This document shows positions 24,368 to 32,671 of a stretch of DNA of 48,035 nucleotides, one piece after another. This stretch comes from Bacteroidota bacterium (lineage in GTDB: Bacteria; Bacteroidota; Bacteroidia; Bacteroidales; VadinHA17): contig JAKPDL010000167.1 of assembly GCA_029552825.1 (NCBI GenBank), positions 1 through 48,035 on the forward strand, in the 5' to 3' direction. The notes under the pieces were generated by a model. That model was not told the origin of the DNA and did no database searches. It saw only the letters and a list, made by a program, of their open reading frames with translations. A program made the position numbers and the translations under genes. Within the stretch, counting starts at the first letter, position 1, and each line of letters starts with the position of its first letter.

Positions 24368-26311
24368 ATGTTGTCGGTTGAAAACATATCGGTCTCTTTC
24401 GGCAGTTTCGAATTGCTTAAGGATATTTCTTTTCTGGTAAACAAAAATGACCGTATAGGGCTTGCAGGGAAAAATGGTGCGGGAAAATCTACTTTGCTGA
24501 GAATTATTGCAGGTCTTCAGAGTCCGACTTCCGGAAGGGTAAATAAACCTAAAAACTTACGTATCGGTTATCTCCCCCAGCAAATGTCAACAAACATCAC
24601 CTCCACGGTGATTGATGAAACACTTAAAGCTTTCGATGAATTATTTGAAATATCGGCAAATATTAGTCTGATAACCAAGAATATATCATCACGTACCGAT
24701 TACCATTCAGCTGAATATATGGATCTTTGCGACAGGCTTGCGGTTCTTGAAGAGCATTATCGTATGCTGGGAGGTAATGAATATATGGCACAGACGGAAA
24801 AGACGCTGGTTGGTCTGGGATTCGACAGGGAAAATTTTGACAGACCCACCGGCGAGCTCAGTGAGGGCTGGAGGATGAGAATTGAGCTTGCAAAGATCAT
24901 TCTGCGCAAGCCTGATCTTATGCTGCTTGATGAGCCCACCAATCATCTCGACATTGAATCCATCCAGTGGCTTGAATCATATCTGGCAGAATACCCTGGT
25001 GCCGTTATAGTAGTTTCTCACGACCGGGCTTTTCTCGATAATGTAACTAAACGGACAATAGAAATTTCGCTGGGGAAAATATATGACTACAGGGTTCCGT
25101 GGTCGGAATTTGTAGAATTAAGGAAGGAGAGAAGGGAGCATCAACTGGCAGCATTCAGGAATCAGCAGAAAATGATAGCCGACACCGAAAAATTCATCGA
25201 GCGGTTCAGATACAAAGCTACAAAGGCAGTTCAGGTGCAGTCGAGGATAAAACAACTGAACAAGCTCGAAAGAATCGAAGTTGATGAGGAAGATACTTCT
25301 ACGATAAATATAAGGTTTGCACCTGCCCCGCGTTCAGGTACGGTTGTGATTGAGGCCGAAGGCCTGGCAAAATCGTATGGTGACCATCCGGTACTCGACA
25401 ATATTTCACTTACCGTAACCCGTGGCGAGAAGGTCGCATTTGTAGGCCGCAATGGCGAAGGAAAAACAACATTGTCGCGCATCATAGCAGGAGAATTAGA
25501 TTACAAAGGCAAATTGAAAATCGGACACAACGTAAAAATCGGTTATTATGCCCAGAACCAGGATGAGATTATCAATGAAGACAAAACTGTTTTCCAGACC
25601 GTTGATGAGATTGCCAGGGGTGAAGTGAGAACAAGACTCAGAGATATTCTTGGTGCATTTCTTTTCAGGGGCGAAGAAATTGACAAAAAAGTAAAGGTGC
25701 TCTCTGGTGGTGAGAGGTCGAGACTTGCACTGGTCAAACTGCTACTTGAACCTTATAACCTGCTCCTTCTGGATGAACCAACAAATCACCTCGACATGCA
25801 GTCGAAAGAGATTCTTAAACAGGCTTTGCTGAAATACGATGGCACATTAATTGTTGTTTCACACGACAGAGATTTTCTCGATGGACTTGTGGATAAAGTT
25901 TATGAGTTCAGAAATAGAAAGATAAAAGAACACACAGGAGGAATTTATGACTTTCTGAGGATGAAAAAAATAGAGAGCCTGAGGGAGCTTGAGACTCCAG
26001 AAAAACAGGCAGTTGAGCAAAAGAAAGAAGAGGATATTTCATTGAACAAGCAGCGTTACCTCGAAAAGAAGGAGTTTGAGCGGAACCTCAGAAAGTTGAG
26101 AAAACGTGTGGAAGATATTGAAAATGAAATCGAAGAGATTGAAAACAAGATTGCTGAAATGGACACTAAACTCTCTGAACCGGGTAATGAGGCACTCTTT
26201 TCAGAGGAGTTCTTCAGCAGATATAATGAACTCAAAGAAAAACTTTCAAATAAAATTGCGTTATGGGAACAATATAATATTGAACTCGACAGTTTTCTGA
26301 AAAGCAACTGA
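24368..26311 (+). CDS. ABC-F family ATPase (ribosome-associated)
   Basis: The protein has two ABC ATPase domains and no membrane segments, the hallmark of ABC-F translation factors (EttA, Uup and YheS types). The first domain has Walker A GKNGAGKST, signature LSEGWRMRIELAKI and Walker B LMLLDEPTNHLD. The second has GRNGEGKTT, LSGGERSRLALVKL and LLLLDEPTNHLD. A charged linker (about 245-310) separates them, and a C-terminal coiled coil (about 540-640) resembles Uup/YheS. A GTG at 24365 is in frame, but the adjacent ATG is preferred. It is the first gene of a tight four-gene run. It likely resolves stalled ribosomes. Antibiotic-resistance members exist, but nothing here indicates that. Confidence 0.93.
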   Translation: MLSVENISVSFGSFELLKDISFLVNKNDRIGLAGKNGAGKSTLLRIIAGLQSPTSGRVNKPKNLRIGYLPQQMSTNITSTVIDETLKAFDELFEISANISLITKNISSRTDYHSAEYMDLCDRLAVLEEHYRMLGGNEYMAQTEKTLVGLGFDRENFDRPTGELSEGWRMRIELAKIILRKPDLMLLDEPTNHLDIESIQWLESYLAEYPGAVIVVSHDRAFLDNVTKRTIEISLGKIYDYRVPWSEFVELRKERREHQLAAFRNQQKMIADTEKFIERFRYKATKAVQVQSRIKQLNKLERIEVDEEDTSTINIRFAPAPRSGTVVIEAEGLAKSYGDHPVLDNISLTVTRGEKVAFVGRNGEGKTTLSRIIAGELDYKGKLKIGHNVKIGYYAQNQDEIINEDKTVFQTVDEIARGEVRTRLRDILGAFLFRGEEIDKKVKVLSGGERSRLALVKLLLEPYNLLLLDEPTNHLDMQSKEILKQALLKYDGTLIVVSHDRDFLDGLVDKVYEFRNRKIKEHTGGIYDFLRMKKIESLRELETPEKQAVEQKKEEDISLNKQRYLEKKEFERNLRKLRKRVEDIENEIEEIENKIAEMDTKLSEPGNEALFSEEFFSRYNELKEKLSNKIALWEQYNIELDSFLKSN

Positions 26312-26313
26312 TT

Positions 26314-27069
26314 ATGCAGGAAGCAATATACCGCAAGGAATACAGTGTACATGTTTATGAATTAGGCATCGACGAAAAACTTAGTCCTTTCGCCCTTTTC
26401 AACTATTTTCAGGATATTGCTGCAGAACATGCGGTAAATCTTGGTTTCGGAAGGGAAGACCTTCTAAAAATGAACTGTTTCTGGGTACTTTCCCGCATGG
26501 CTGTTGTTGTAAAGAATTGGCCTCTGTGGAAGGACCGTCTGGTTATTACCACCTGGCCAAGGGGGACTGACAGGTTCTTTGCCATAAGAGATTTCAAAGT
26601 TGAATATCCGGGAGGAAATGAGGTGGCTGCAGCAACATCATCGTGGCTAATTGTGGACATAAACACACGGCGCATACGTAAACCCGATGAAAATTTGCTA
26701 AAGAACAGACCTGGTCTTGCTGACCTGTCTGCAACAGGAGCATATGCCGGAAAAATAGAACCATTAAAGGAATTTACAGATATCTCAGGTTCTTTCATGG
26801 TAAAAACCAGTGATCTTGACGTCCACCGTCACACAAACAATGCCGTATATATTAAATGGGTGACTGATGCCTACAGCCACGACTTCAGGGAAAAATATTT
26901 TCCATGCAGTTTTGAAGTAAACTACCTTGCCGAATCAAAACAGGGGGATGAAATTATTATTAAAACCTTTACGGAAGACAACCTGCAGTTTTACCATTCA
27001 GTTTTCCGTACTGCTGATAATACTGAACTCTGTCGAATCCGAATCAGGTGGAGAAATTGCATGCATTGA
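26314..27069 (+). CDS. Acyl-ACP thioesterase
   Basis: The 251-residue double hot-dog thioesterase of the FatA/FatB type releases free fatty acids from acyl-ACP in the cytoplasm. The first hot-dog half includes LSPFALFNYFQDIAAEHA and FWVLSRMAVVVKNWP. The second has SDLDVHRHTNNAVYIKWV, corresponding to the catalytic DxNxHxNN region (here DVHRHTNN). The family is common in Bacteroidota. It starts 2 bases after the ABC-F stop codon, so translation is probably coupled. The chain-length preference is not inferable. Confidence 0.92.
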   Translation: MQEAIYRKEYSVHVYELGIDEKLSPFALFNYFQDIAAEHAVNLGFGREDLLKMNCFWVLSRMAVVVKNWPLWKDRLVITTWPRGTDRFFAIRDFKVEYPGGNEVAAATSSWLIVDINTRRIRKPDENLLKNRPGLADLSATGAYAGKIEPLKEFTDISGSFMVKTSDLDVHRHTNNAVYIKWVTDAYSHDFREKYFPCSFEVNYLAESKQGDEIIIKTFTEDNLQFYHSVFRTADNTELCRIRIRWRNCMH

Positions 27070-27090
27070 AAAGTTTATTACATTTAAAAC

Positions 27091-28422
27091 ATGAAATACA
27101 GTAAAATAACATATTTTTTATCCGGTGTTCTGTTACTTGCAGCCATCGCTGTCTCATGCGTTTCGACCCGTCCGGTATATGATCCCAAGGATCTTTCATA
27201 CCTGTATAACCCGCTGAAAACAAGAATTAATCCGAGGTACAGCGTATTCAACGAATCGGATAACCGTTCACTGCTCGGTGTAAAATTTTTTACAGGAGAC
27301 CTTTTCTTTTCTGAAGCCAATCCTGCAGGAGTTCCGATGGCGAGGATGTATATTTACGCAAGACTCTACAACACAACTTTCGGAAGAGTCATTACCGATA
27401 CTGCATATTATGATATCGACATTGTAAAGGATCCGAACAAGGAAGAATACCTTTACAAAATACCTCTGAAGGTCCAGAAAGGAATGGAGTATGTATGTGA
27501 GGTAAAAATATATGACAAGCTGCGTGATTTCATGATACAGGCATTTGTTCCGTTCAACACCACCTCTGATTTTAACAGGTATAATTTCTACGTAAGAGGA
27601 CACCTTCTAAAAAACGAACTTCTCAAGCCTGTTGTAAGAAAGGATGAATATTTCAATATCTTTTACGGAAGAGGCAGGCCTGATTCGGTTTTTGTCTCTG
27701 TTTACCCTCTTTCGGAAGACATTCCCTACCCACCTTCTATGGTACTTCCCGAAAGGTCGGTTCCGGTAAAACCCGACACTGTGATTGCCATCCCTTATTC
27801 TGATACTTTACCGTTGATGCTACCTGAAAAGGGAATATATTTCTTCACTGTGTCGAGGGAAATAAGGGAAGGCATAACGCTCTTCAACTTTGGCGACGAC
27901 TTTCCCACGATGACCACACCTGAAGAAATGATAAAGCCTCTAGCATACCTGTTACCTGAAGACGAATTGCAGAAAATTGCTTCATCGGAAAAACCCAAAG
28001 TTGCACTTGATGATTTCTGGCTCGGCTGCTGCAATGGAAATGTTGAAAAAGCCAGAGAATTAATACGAATATTTTATACTAGGGCTGTATTCGCAAACTA
28101 TTATTTCACTTCCTGGAAAGAAGGCTGGAGAACCGACCGTGGCATGATATATATTATATATGGACCTCCCGACAAACTCTATAAATCGAGTGATGTGGAA
28201 ACATGGGGTTATCGCAAACCTGTAGTCAGTTCGGGATGGGGTGCAAGAGTATCGGTTAAAGAAGAATATCTCTTTTTTACTTTCAAAAAGAAAGATAATC
28301 CGTTTACAGATAACGATTATTCATTGAGCAGGAGTGAAACTGTTGTAAGTTACTGGGACAAGGCGGTACAATCGTGGCGTAAAGGGATTGTATTCAGGCT
28401 CGATAATCCGGAAGAGATCTGA
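27091..28422 (+). CDS. GWxTD domain lipoprotein
   Basis: The 443-residue lipoprotein has a signal peptide ending VSC, so Cys23 is the probable lipid anchor. The C-terminal GWxTD domain has the diagnostic EGWRTDRGMIYIIYGPPD followed by ETWGYRKP and EYLFFTFKKK. The domain is found mainly in Bacteroidota and Acidobacteriota secreted proteins and has no established enzyme activity. The N-terminal 300 residues look beta-rich and contain several proline-rich loops. It is co-directional with the thioesterase (21-base gap) and rlmB (3-base gap). The function is unknown. Placement in the outer membrane or periplasm is inferred from the lipobox. Confidence 0.87.
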   Translation: MKYSKITYFLSGVLLLAAIAVSCVSTRPVYDPKDLSYLYNPLKTRINPRYSVFNESDNRSLLGVKFFTGDLFFSEANPAGVPMARMYIYARLYNTTFGRVITDTAYYDIDIVKDPNKEEYLYKIPLKVQKGMEYVCEVKIYDKLRDFMIQAFVPFNTTSDFNRYNFYVRGHLLKNELLKPVVRKDEYFNIFYGRGRPDSVFVSVYPLSEDIPYPPSMVLPERSVPVKPDTVIAIPYSDTLPLMLPEKGIYFFTVSREIREGITLFNFGDDFPTMTTPEEMIKPLAYLLPEDELQKIASSEKPKVALDDFWLGCCNGNVEKARELIRIFYTRAVFANYYFTSWKEGWRTDRGMIYIIYGPPDKLYKSSDVETWGYRKPVVSSGWGARVSVKEEYLFFTFKKKDNPFTDNDYSLSRSETVVSYWDKAVQSWRKGIVFRLDNPEEI

Positions 28423-28425
28423 AAA

Positions 28426-29190
28426 ATGAGCGGCGAAACAGAATTTATTTTTGGACTCAGACCTGTAATTGAGGCCATAAAGGAAGGCAAGCAAATAGAG
28501 CGCCTTCTGATAAGGCAGGGCCTGCAGGGACAACTATACCACGAACTAATGAAAGAAGTAAGGGAGCATTCAATACCTTACCAGATTGTTCCTGTTGAAA
28601 AAATTGAACAGCATACAAGAAAAAACCACCAGGGTGTGCTGGCATTCATGTCATTAATTGAATATCAGGATATAAGCAACATACTTCCTGCAATTTTTGA
28701 GAAAGGAGAGGATCCTCTTATTCTATGTCTCGATGGAATAACCGATGTCAGGAACTTCGGAGCGATTGTACGGTCTGCCGAATGTTTCGGTGCTCATGCT
28801 GTGCTCATACCTGAAAGAGGCTCTGCACGTATTACTGCCGATGCCGTAAAGACATCAGCCGGTGCCCTGAATTCTTTTCCTGTATGCAGAACCAGAAGTT
28901 TAACAAAGACAATCCAATTTCTTAAGGAGTCGGGTTTGAAAGTGTTATGTGCAGATGAAAAAAGCAATAAGAGAGTTTTTAATGCCACACTAACCGGGCC
29001 ACTTGTACTTGTGATGGGATCGGAAGACAGGGGTATAAGCAGAGAATTGTCTGCCCTTGCCGATGAAACTGTCAGAATACCTTTGAAAGGAAAGACTGGC
29101 TCCCTTAATGTGTCGGTTGCAGCTGGAGTAATCCTGTATGAAATTACAAGACAGAGAGCCTCATCTGACGGGAATCTTAAGAACTTTTGA
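28426..29190 (+). CDS. rlmB: 23S rRNA 2'-O-methyltransferase of the RlmB/SpoU family
   Basis: The 254-residue SPOUT methyltransferase is expected to methylate the 2'-OH of a 23S rRNA guanosine (G2251 in E. coli). The N-terminal substrate-binding domain begins FGLRPVIEAIKEGKQIERLLI. The trefoil-knot catalytic domain has the three SpoU motifs: DGITDVRNFGAIVRSAECFGA, VMGSEDRGIS and IPLKGKTGSLNVSVAAGV. It starts 3 bases after the GWxTD gene. Its last 30 bases overlap the convergent clpS reading frame, an unusually long tail-to-tail overlap. Confidence 0.93.
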   Translation: MSGETEFIFGLRPVIEAIKEGKQIERLLIRQGLQGQLYHELMKEVREHSIPYQIVPVEKIEQHTRKNHQGVLAFMSLIEYQDISNILPAIFEKGEDPLILCLDGITDVRNFGAIVRSAECFGAHAVLIPERGSARITADAVKTSAGALNSFPVCRTRSLTKTIQFLKESGLKVLCADEKSNKRVFNATLTGPLVLVMGSEDRGISRELSALADETVRIPLKGKTGSLNVSVAAGVILYEITRQRASSDGNLKNF

Positions 29191-29445
29191 TTTAAGTCCA
29201 AGCTTGTTAAGCTTTTCTGACATTGCCATAATCATCTCAGGAGAACCGGATTTTACTTCAAGTTTTCCCTTAAAATGAACTAGTACCGCGCACTGCTCTG
29301 CCTGTATTTCATCATGTCCGCATACCTCAACAAGCGATTTTATAACGTGCGAAAAAGTGTTCACGTCATCATTATAAAGTATCAGAGTGCATTTTTCTGA
29401 TGCGTCACCCTTGAATTTTTTTCTTAACGGTTCACCTTTTGCCAT
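29161..29445 (-). CDS. clpS: ClpS, Clp protease adaptor
   Basis: ClpS delivers N-degron substrates to the ClpA/ClpC-ClpP protease. The 94 residues from the ATG at 29445 cover the whole domain: TLILYNDDVNTFSHVIKSL (the conserved NDD loop and N-end residue pocket) and QAEQCAVLVHFKGKLEVKSG, the helix and beta strand with the metazoan/bacterial VHxxGK-like signature. An upstream in-frame Met at 29481 would place the start inside the preceding gene, so the 29445 start, 1 base after that gene's stop, is preferred. It lies directly downstream of a SPOR-domain gene. Confidence 0.92.
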   Translation of the reverse strand: MAKGEPLRKKFKGDASEKCTLILYNDDVNTFSHVIKSLVEVCGHDEIQAEQCAVLVHFKGKLEVKSGSPEMIMAMSEKLNKLGLKSKVLKIPVR

Positions 29446-29446
29446 A

Positions 29447-31015
29447 TCAGTACTCCTCAAAAAGTTTTCGTGCAATATCAACCGGAATCTCCTTCAGCCC
29501 CAGATATGCTACCACTCTAGCGTCGCGGTATCCGTTCCTCTTGAGTAAATCAGCATATTCGACAGCTGTAGTGTAGTTTATAAAAATCCCGATAAGATAA
29601 ATATTATTTTTTTTATCATCAACAAGAACGTCAAAACCCTTTCCGGTTGCCAGTTTCTTAAGTTCTTCAAGCTGTTGTCCGGTGAGCGGTTTTGGAGTCT
29701 TCATTACCTCAACCCTGAAAACAAGTGTCGGAGGAACGGTATCTTTCTCCGCTACAATAGGAGTTATCTCGAACAGCGGTTTTGAACCCCACTCTTTTTC
29801 CAGCACCTTTGCCCGTTCCATAGATATCTGCTGCTTATCCATCAGAGCCACAACAAAAGCATCTTTGAATCCCAATCCCCTCACTTTTTGCAGTGCAACA
29901 TAAGCATCCTCCGCTTTCCTGAACATACCTGCATAATAAACAGTGAGGTTGGATTCTTCTCTCCTGAAGCCATGTACCGGAGTAAGACCTTTAAAATATG
30001 AAGGAGCGACTGGATTCCGGAAAATCGCTATTTGAATACGGTAAATCAAACCTGGCGGCACATCGGGATTAATGGGTACTTTATCATCTGGAGCGTAAAC
30101 CGGCTTCTTGAGTATTTCAAACTGTGAATATACCGGCTCCCTGCTCTCAGCAGGCAAATTTTTTATAACAGGTTCGACCTCAACCTTTTTATCTGGAGCC
30201 TTCACCTCTTGTGCCGGCAATTTTGCTGCTGCCTGAATCTTGTTATTTTCGACCTCTGGCCCCGGTTCAGTCACAGTTTTCTGCTTAATAACTGTATCCT
30301 TATTGCCAGCCTCTTTCCCGATTATTTCCGGCATTTGTTTTTTTTCTTCAAGAAGCCTTGCCAGCATTGTATCAACTTCTACAGGAGCATACATGGCTTC
30401 TGCCTCTGCAGCCTGCCTTTCAACACCACCACCTGCAGGAGGCTTGCCTTCAGGCTTTTCCTGTGAGATTTTCACCTGTTCTGTTTTCTTGACGGCAGCC
30501 TGAACTTCTTCTGCAATACTTCCTTTCCCTTCATTGCATTGTTTAATATAATCAGGGACATCCATTTCCCTTGCAACTTTCCTTCCGGCACTCTCTGTAA
30601 ACCTGTTATATGAAAAGACAGCCTCACTGAACATCCCTGCAAGCTGCTGTGCCCGGCCCAGCCAGAACCACACATCGGCTGGAACTGGCTTAATGGTTCC
30701 CGAACCTTCTGCAGCCTCCTTCAAAAGCTTAACTGCCCTAACAGGTTCACTCTCAAGCTTAACCAGACACACTCCGCAATAATATTTGTACAGCGGATCC
30801 CGCGGATAAAGTGCCAGAAGCTCGGAAAACTGCCGTAAAGCATCTTCGTATAGACCTTTATTATAAGCTTCTGCAGCTGTCTGACGGGTTGCCCTCTGTT
30901 GAACCTCCTGCGCCGTTACATCAGCTGCACAATAAATTACAAACAAAATAGACCAGGTGAAAAACCATCTCTTCAAAACTCTCCAACCCACTGTATGACA
31001 ATTATTTATAATCAT
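29447..31015 (-). CDS. Exported TPR and SPOR-domain protein
   Basis: The 522-residue protein has an N-terminal hydrophobic signal at about 16-36 (FFTWSILFVIYCAADVTAQ). TPR-like helices follow at about 45-160 (AAEAYNKGLYEDALRQFSEL and similar), then a long low-complexity Lys/Glu/Pro-rich linker at about 165-305. Two C-terminal SPOR-like repeats lie near 320-400 and 425-520 (YRIQIAIFRNPV ... VYYAGMFRKAEDAYVALQKVRGLGFKDAFVVA). SPOR domains bind denuded peptidoglycan at division sites, so an envelope or septal role is inferred. It is co-transcribed with clpS at a 1-base spacing. A second SPOR protein is encoded at 36301-37116. Confidence 0.85.
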   Translation of the reverse strand: MIINNCHTVGWRVLKRWFFTWSILFVIYCAADVTAQEVQQRATRQTAAEAYNKGLYEDALRQFSELLALYPRDPLYKYYCGVCLVKLESEPVRAVKLLKEAAEGSGTIKPVPADVWFWLGRAQQLAGMFSEAVFSYNRFTESAGRKVAREMDVPDYIKQCNEGKGSIAEEVQAAVKKTEQVKISQEKPEGKPPAGGGVERQAAEAEAMYAPVEVDTMLARLLEEKKQMPEIIGKEAGNKDTVIKQKTVTEPGPEVENNKIQAAAKLPAQEVKAPDKKVEVEPVIKNLPAESREPVYSQFEILKKPVYAPDDKVPINPDVPPGLIYRIQIAIFRNPVAPSYFKGLTPVHGFRREESNLTVYYAGMFRKAEDAYVALQKVRGLGFKDAFVVALMDKQQISMERAKVLEKEWGSKPLFEITPIVAEKDTVPPTLVFRVEVMKTPKPLTGQQLEELKKLATGKGFDVLVDDKKNNIYLIGIFINYTTAVEYADLLKRNGYRDARVVAYLGLKEIPVDIARKLFEEY

Positions 31016-31145
31016 CTGTTATTCAATTCATTGGGAATAATTTCAATAAATTCACCTATGGTTATTAGTTGTTAATAACAATTAGTGCTATTTTTTTATT
31101 ATCCTGTTCAAACTTCGTAAATTTACAGGTAACAACAAAATTAAT

Positions 31146-31610
31146 ATGTTTATGGCAGATTTAAAGGAAGGAATGAAAGCACCGGAATTTGAGGGTAAGG
31201 ACCAGAACGGTAACATTATAAAACTTTCTGATTTCAAAGGTAAAAAACTGGTTCTGTACTTTTATCCCAAGGACAACACACCGGGATGCACTGCAGAAGC
31301 ATGCAATCTCAGGGATAACTATAATGTACTGATTAATAAAGGCTATGCGATTCTGGGTGTAAGTCCTGATCCTGTAAAATCACATAAGAATTTCTCGGAG
31401 AAATATTCACTGCCTTTCCCCCTTATTGCCGACACTGAAAAAGAGATTCTGAAGCTTTACGGTGCATACGGTGAAAAGAAGATGTACGGAAAAACGGTAA
31501 CTGGTGTAATCAGGACAACGTTTGTCATTAATGAAGAGGGGATTATTGAAAAAATTATAAGAAAGGTAGATACAAAAAATCATGCAGAGCAGATTCTGGA
31601 TAAGAATTAA
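31146..31610 (+). CDS. bcp: Thiol peroxidase, Bcp/PrxQ type
   Basis: This cytoplasmic peroxiredoxin reduces hydroperoxides with thioredoxin as partner. In the 154 residues the peroxidatic Cys48 lies in DNTPGCTAEACNL and the resolving Cys53 is five residues later, the classic PrxQ spacing. The family's LYFYPKD and GVSPDPVKSHKNF segments are present. Met3 (31152, MADLKEG) may be the true start by comparison with other Bcp proteins. It is followed 28 bases later by recA on the same strand. Confidence 0.94.
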   Translation: MFMADLKEGMKAPEFEGKDQNGNIIKLSDFKGKKLVLYFYPKDNTPGCTAEACNLRDNYNVLINKGYAILGVSPDPVKSHKNFSEKYSLPFPLIADTEKEILKLYGAYGEKKMYGKTVTGVIRTTFVINEEGIIEKIIRKVDTKNHAEQILDKN

Positions 31611-31638
31611 TTGAGGAACAAGGAAAAATAAATTAAAT

Positions 31639-32649
31639 ATGAGCAGCGAAAAAAAGGAAATAAACAAGGAAAAGCTTAAGGCACTTGAGGTTACAATCGG
31701 GAAGATTGAAAAAGATTATGGTAAGGGAACGATAATGAAGCTGGGTGATCATCCTGTTGATAGTGTTCAGGTGATATCGACAGGCTCCATTGGTCTGGAT
31801 GCAGCTTTGGGCGTATGGGGCTTGCCGCGCGGCAGGGTGATTGAGATTTTTGGCCCGGAAGCATCAGGAAAGACAACCCTTGCAATACATGCTATTGCCG
31901 AAGCCCAGAAAAACGGAGGCATAGCTGCAATAATAGATGCCGAACATGCGTTCGACCGAAATTATGCGGAGAAGCTTGGTGTTGATGTGGAAAACCTTCT
32001 AATCTCCCAGCCCGACAACGGTGAGCAGGCGCTCGAAATAGCCGATCACCTGATCCGTTCGGGTGCGCTCGATATCATAGTTATTGACTCCGTGGCAGCT
32101 CTCACTCCTAAAGCCGAAATTGAAGGTGAAATGGGCGACAGCAAAATGGGTCTGCAGGCACGGCTGATGTCACAGGCGCTCAGAAAACTAACTGCCAACA
32201 TAAGCAAGACCAACACTACCTGCATCTTTATAAACCAGCTCAGGGAAAAAATCGGTGTGATGTTCGGCAACCCCGAAACAACAACAGGTGGTAACGCTCT
32301 AAAATTCTATGCTTCAGTGCGTCTCGACATCAGAAAGATAAACCAGATAAAAGAAGGTGAAGAAATAATTGGCAGCCGCACCAGAGTAAAAGTGGTTAAA
32401 AACAAGCTTGCTCCTCCATTCAAGAAAGCAGATTTCGACATCCTCTACGGCGAGGGCATCTCCCAGGCCGGCGAAATTGTTGACCTTGGCGTCGACTTCG
32501 ACATAATAAAAAAGAGCGGCTCATGGTTCAGCTACGGCGATACAAAACTTGGCCAGGGACGTGATGCTGTTATTAAACTCATAAAAGACAACCCCGAACT
32601 GTACGAAGAACTGAAAGCAAAAGTAATCGAAGCGCTTAAAAAACAATAA
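31639..32649 (+). CDS. recA: RecA recombinase
   Basis: RecA is the ATP-dependent strand-exchange protein and LexA coprotease. At 336 residues it is of typical length for Bacteroidota. Walker [11 protein letters not shown] is at 71-80, and the MAW-like motif, [18 protein letters not shown] (Walker B), [21 protein letters not shown] (DNA-binding loop 2 region) and the C-terminal domain are all present. No LexA-box-like site was recognised upstream. It sits between bcp (28 bases upstream) and an S9 peptidase gene (22 bases downstream). Confidence 0.98.
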   Translation: MSSEKKEINKEKLKALEVTIGKIEKDYGKGTIMKLGDHPVDSVQVISTGSIGLDAALGVWGLPRGRVIEIFGPEASGKTTLAIHAIAEAQKNGGIAAIIDAEHAFDRNYAEKLGVDVENLLISQPDNGEQALEIADHLIRSGALDIIVIDSVAALTPKAEIEGEMGDSKMGLQARLMSQALRKLTANISKTNTTCIFINQLREKIGVMFGNPETTTGGNALKFYASVRLDIRKINQIKEGEEIIGSRTRVKVVKNKLAPPFKKADFDILYGEGISQAGEIVDLGVDFDIIKKSGSWFSYGDTKLGQGRDAVIKLIKDNPELYEELKAKVIEALKKQ

Positions 32650-32671
32650 ATAACTATTTATTGCACCAGCC

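Noticed and set aside
29446-29481. Longer ClpS start at 29481
   Set aside because: It would overlap the preceding SPOR gene by 35 bases and add non-family residues. ATG 29445 follows that gene's stop by 1 base.
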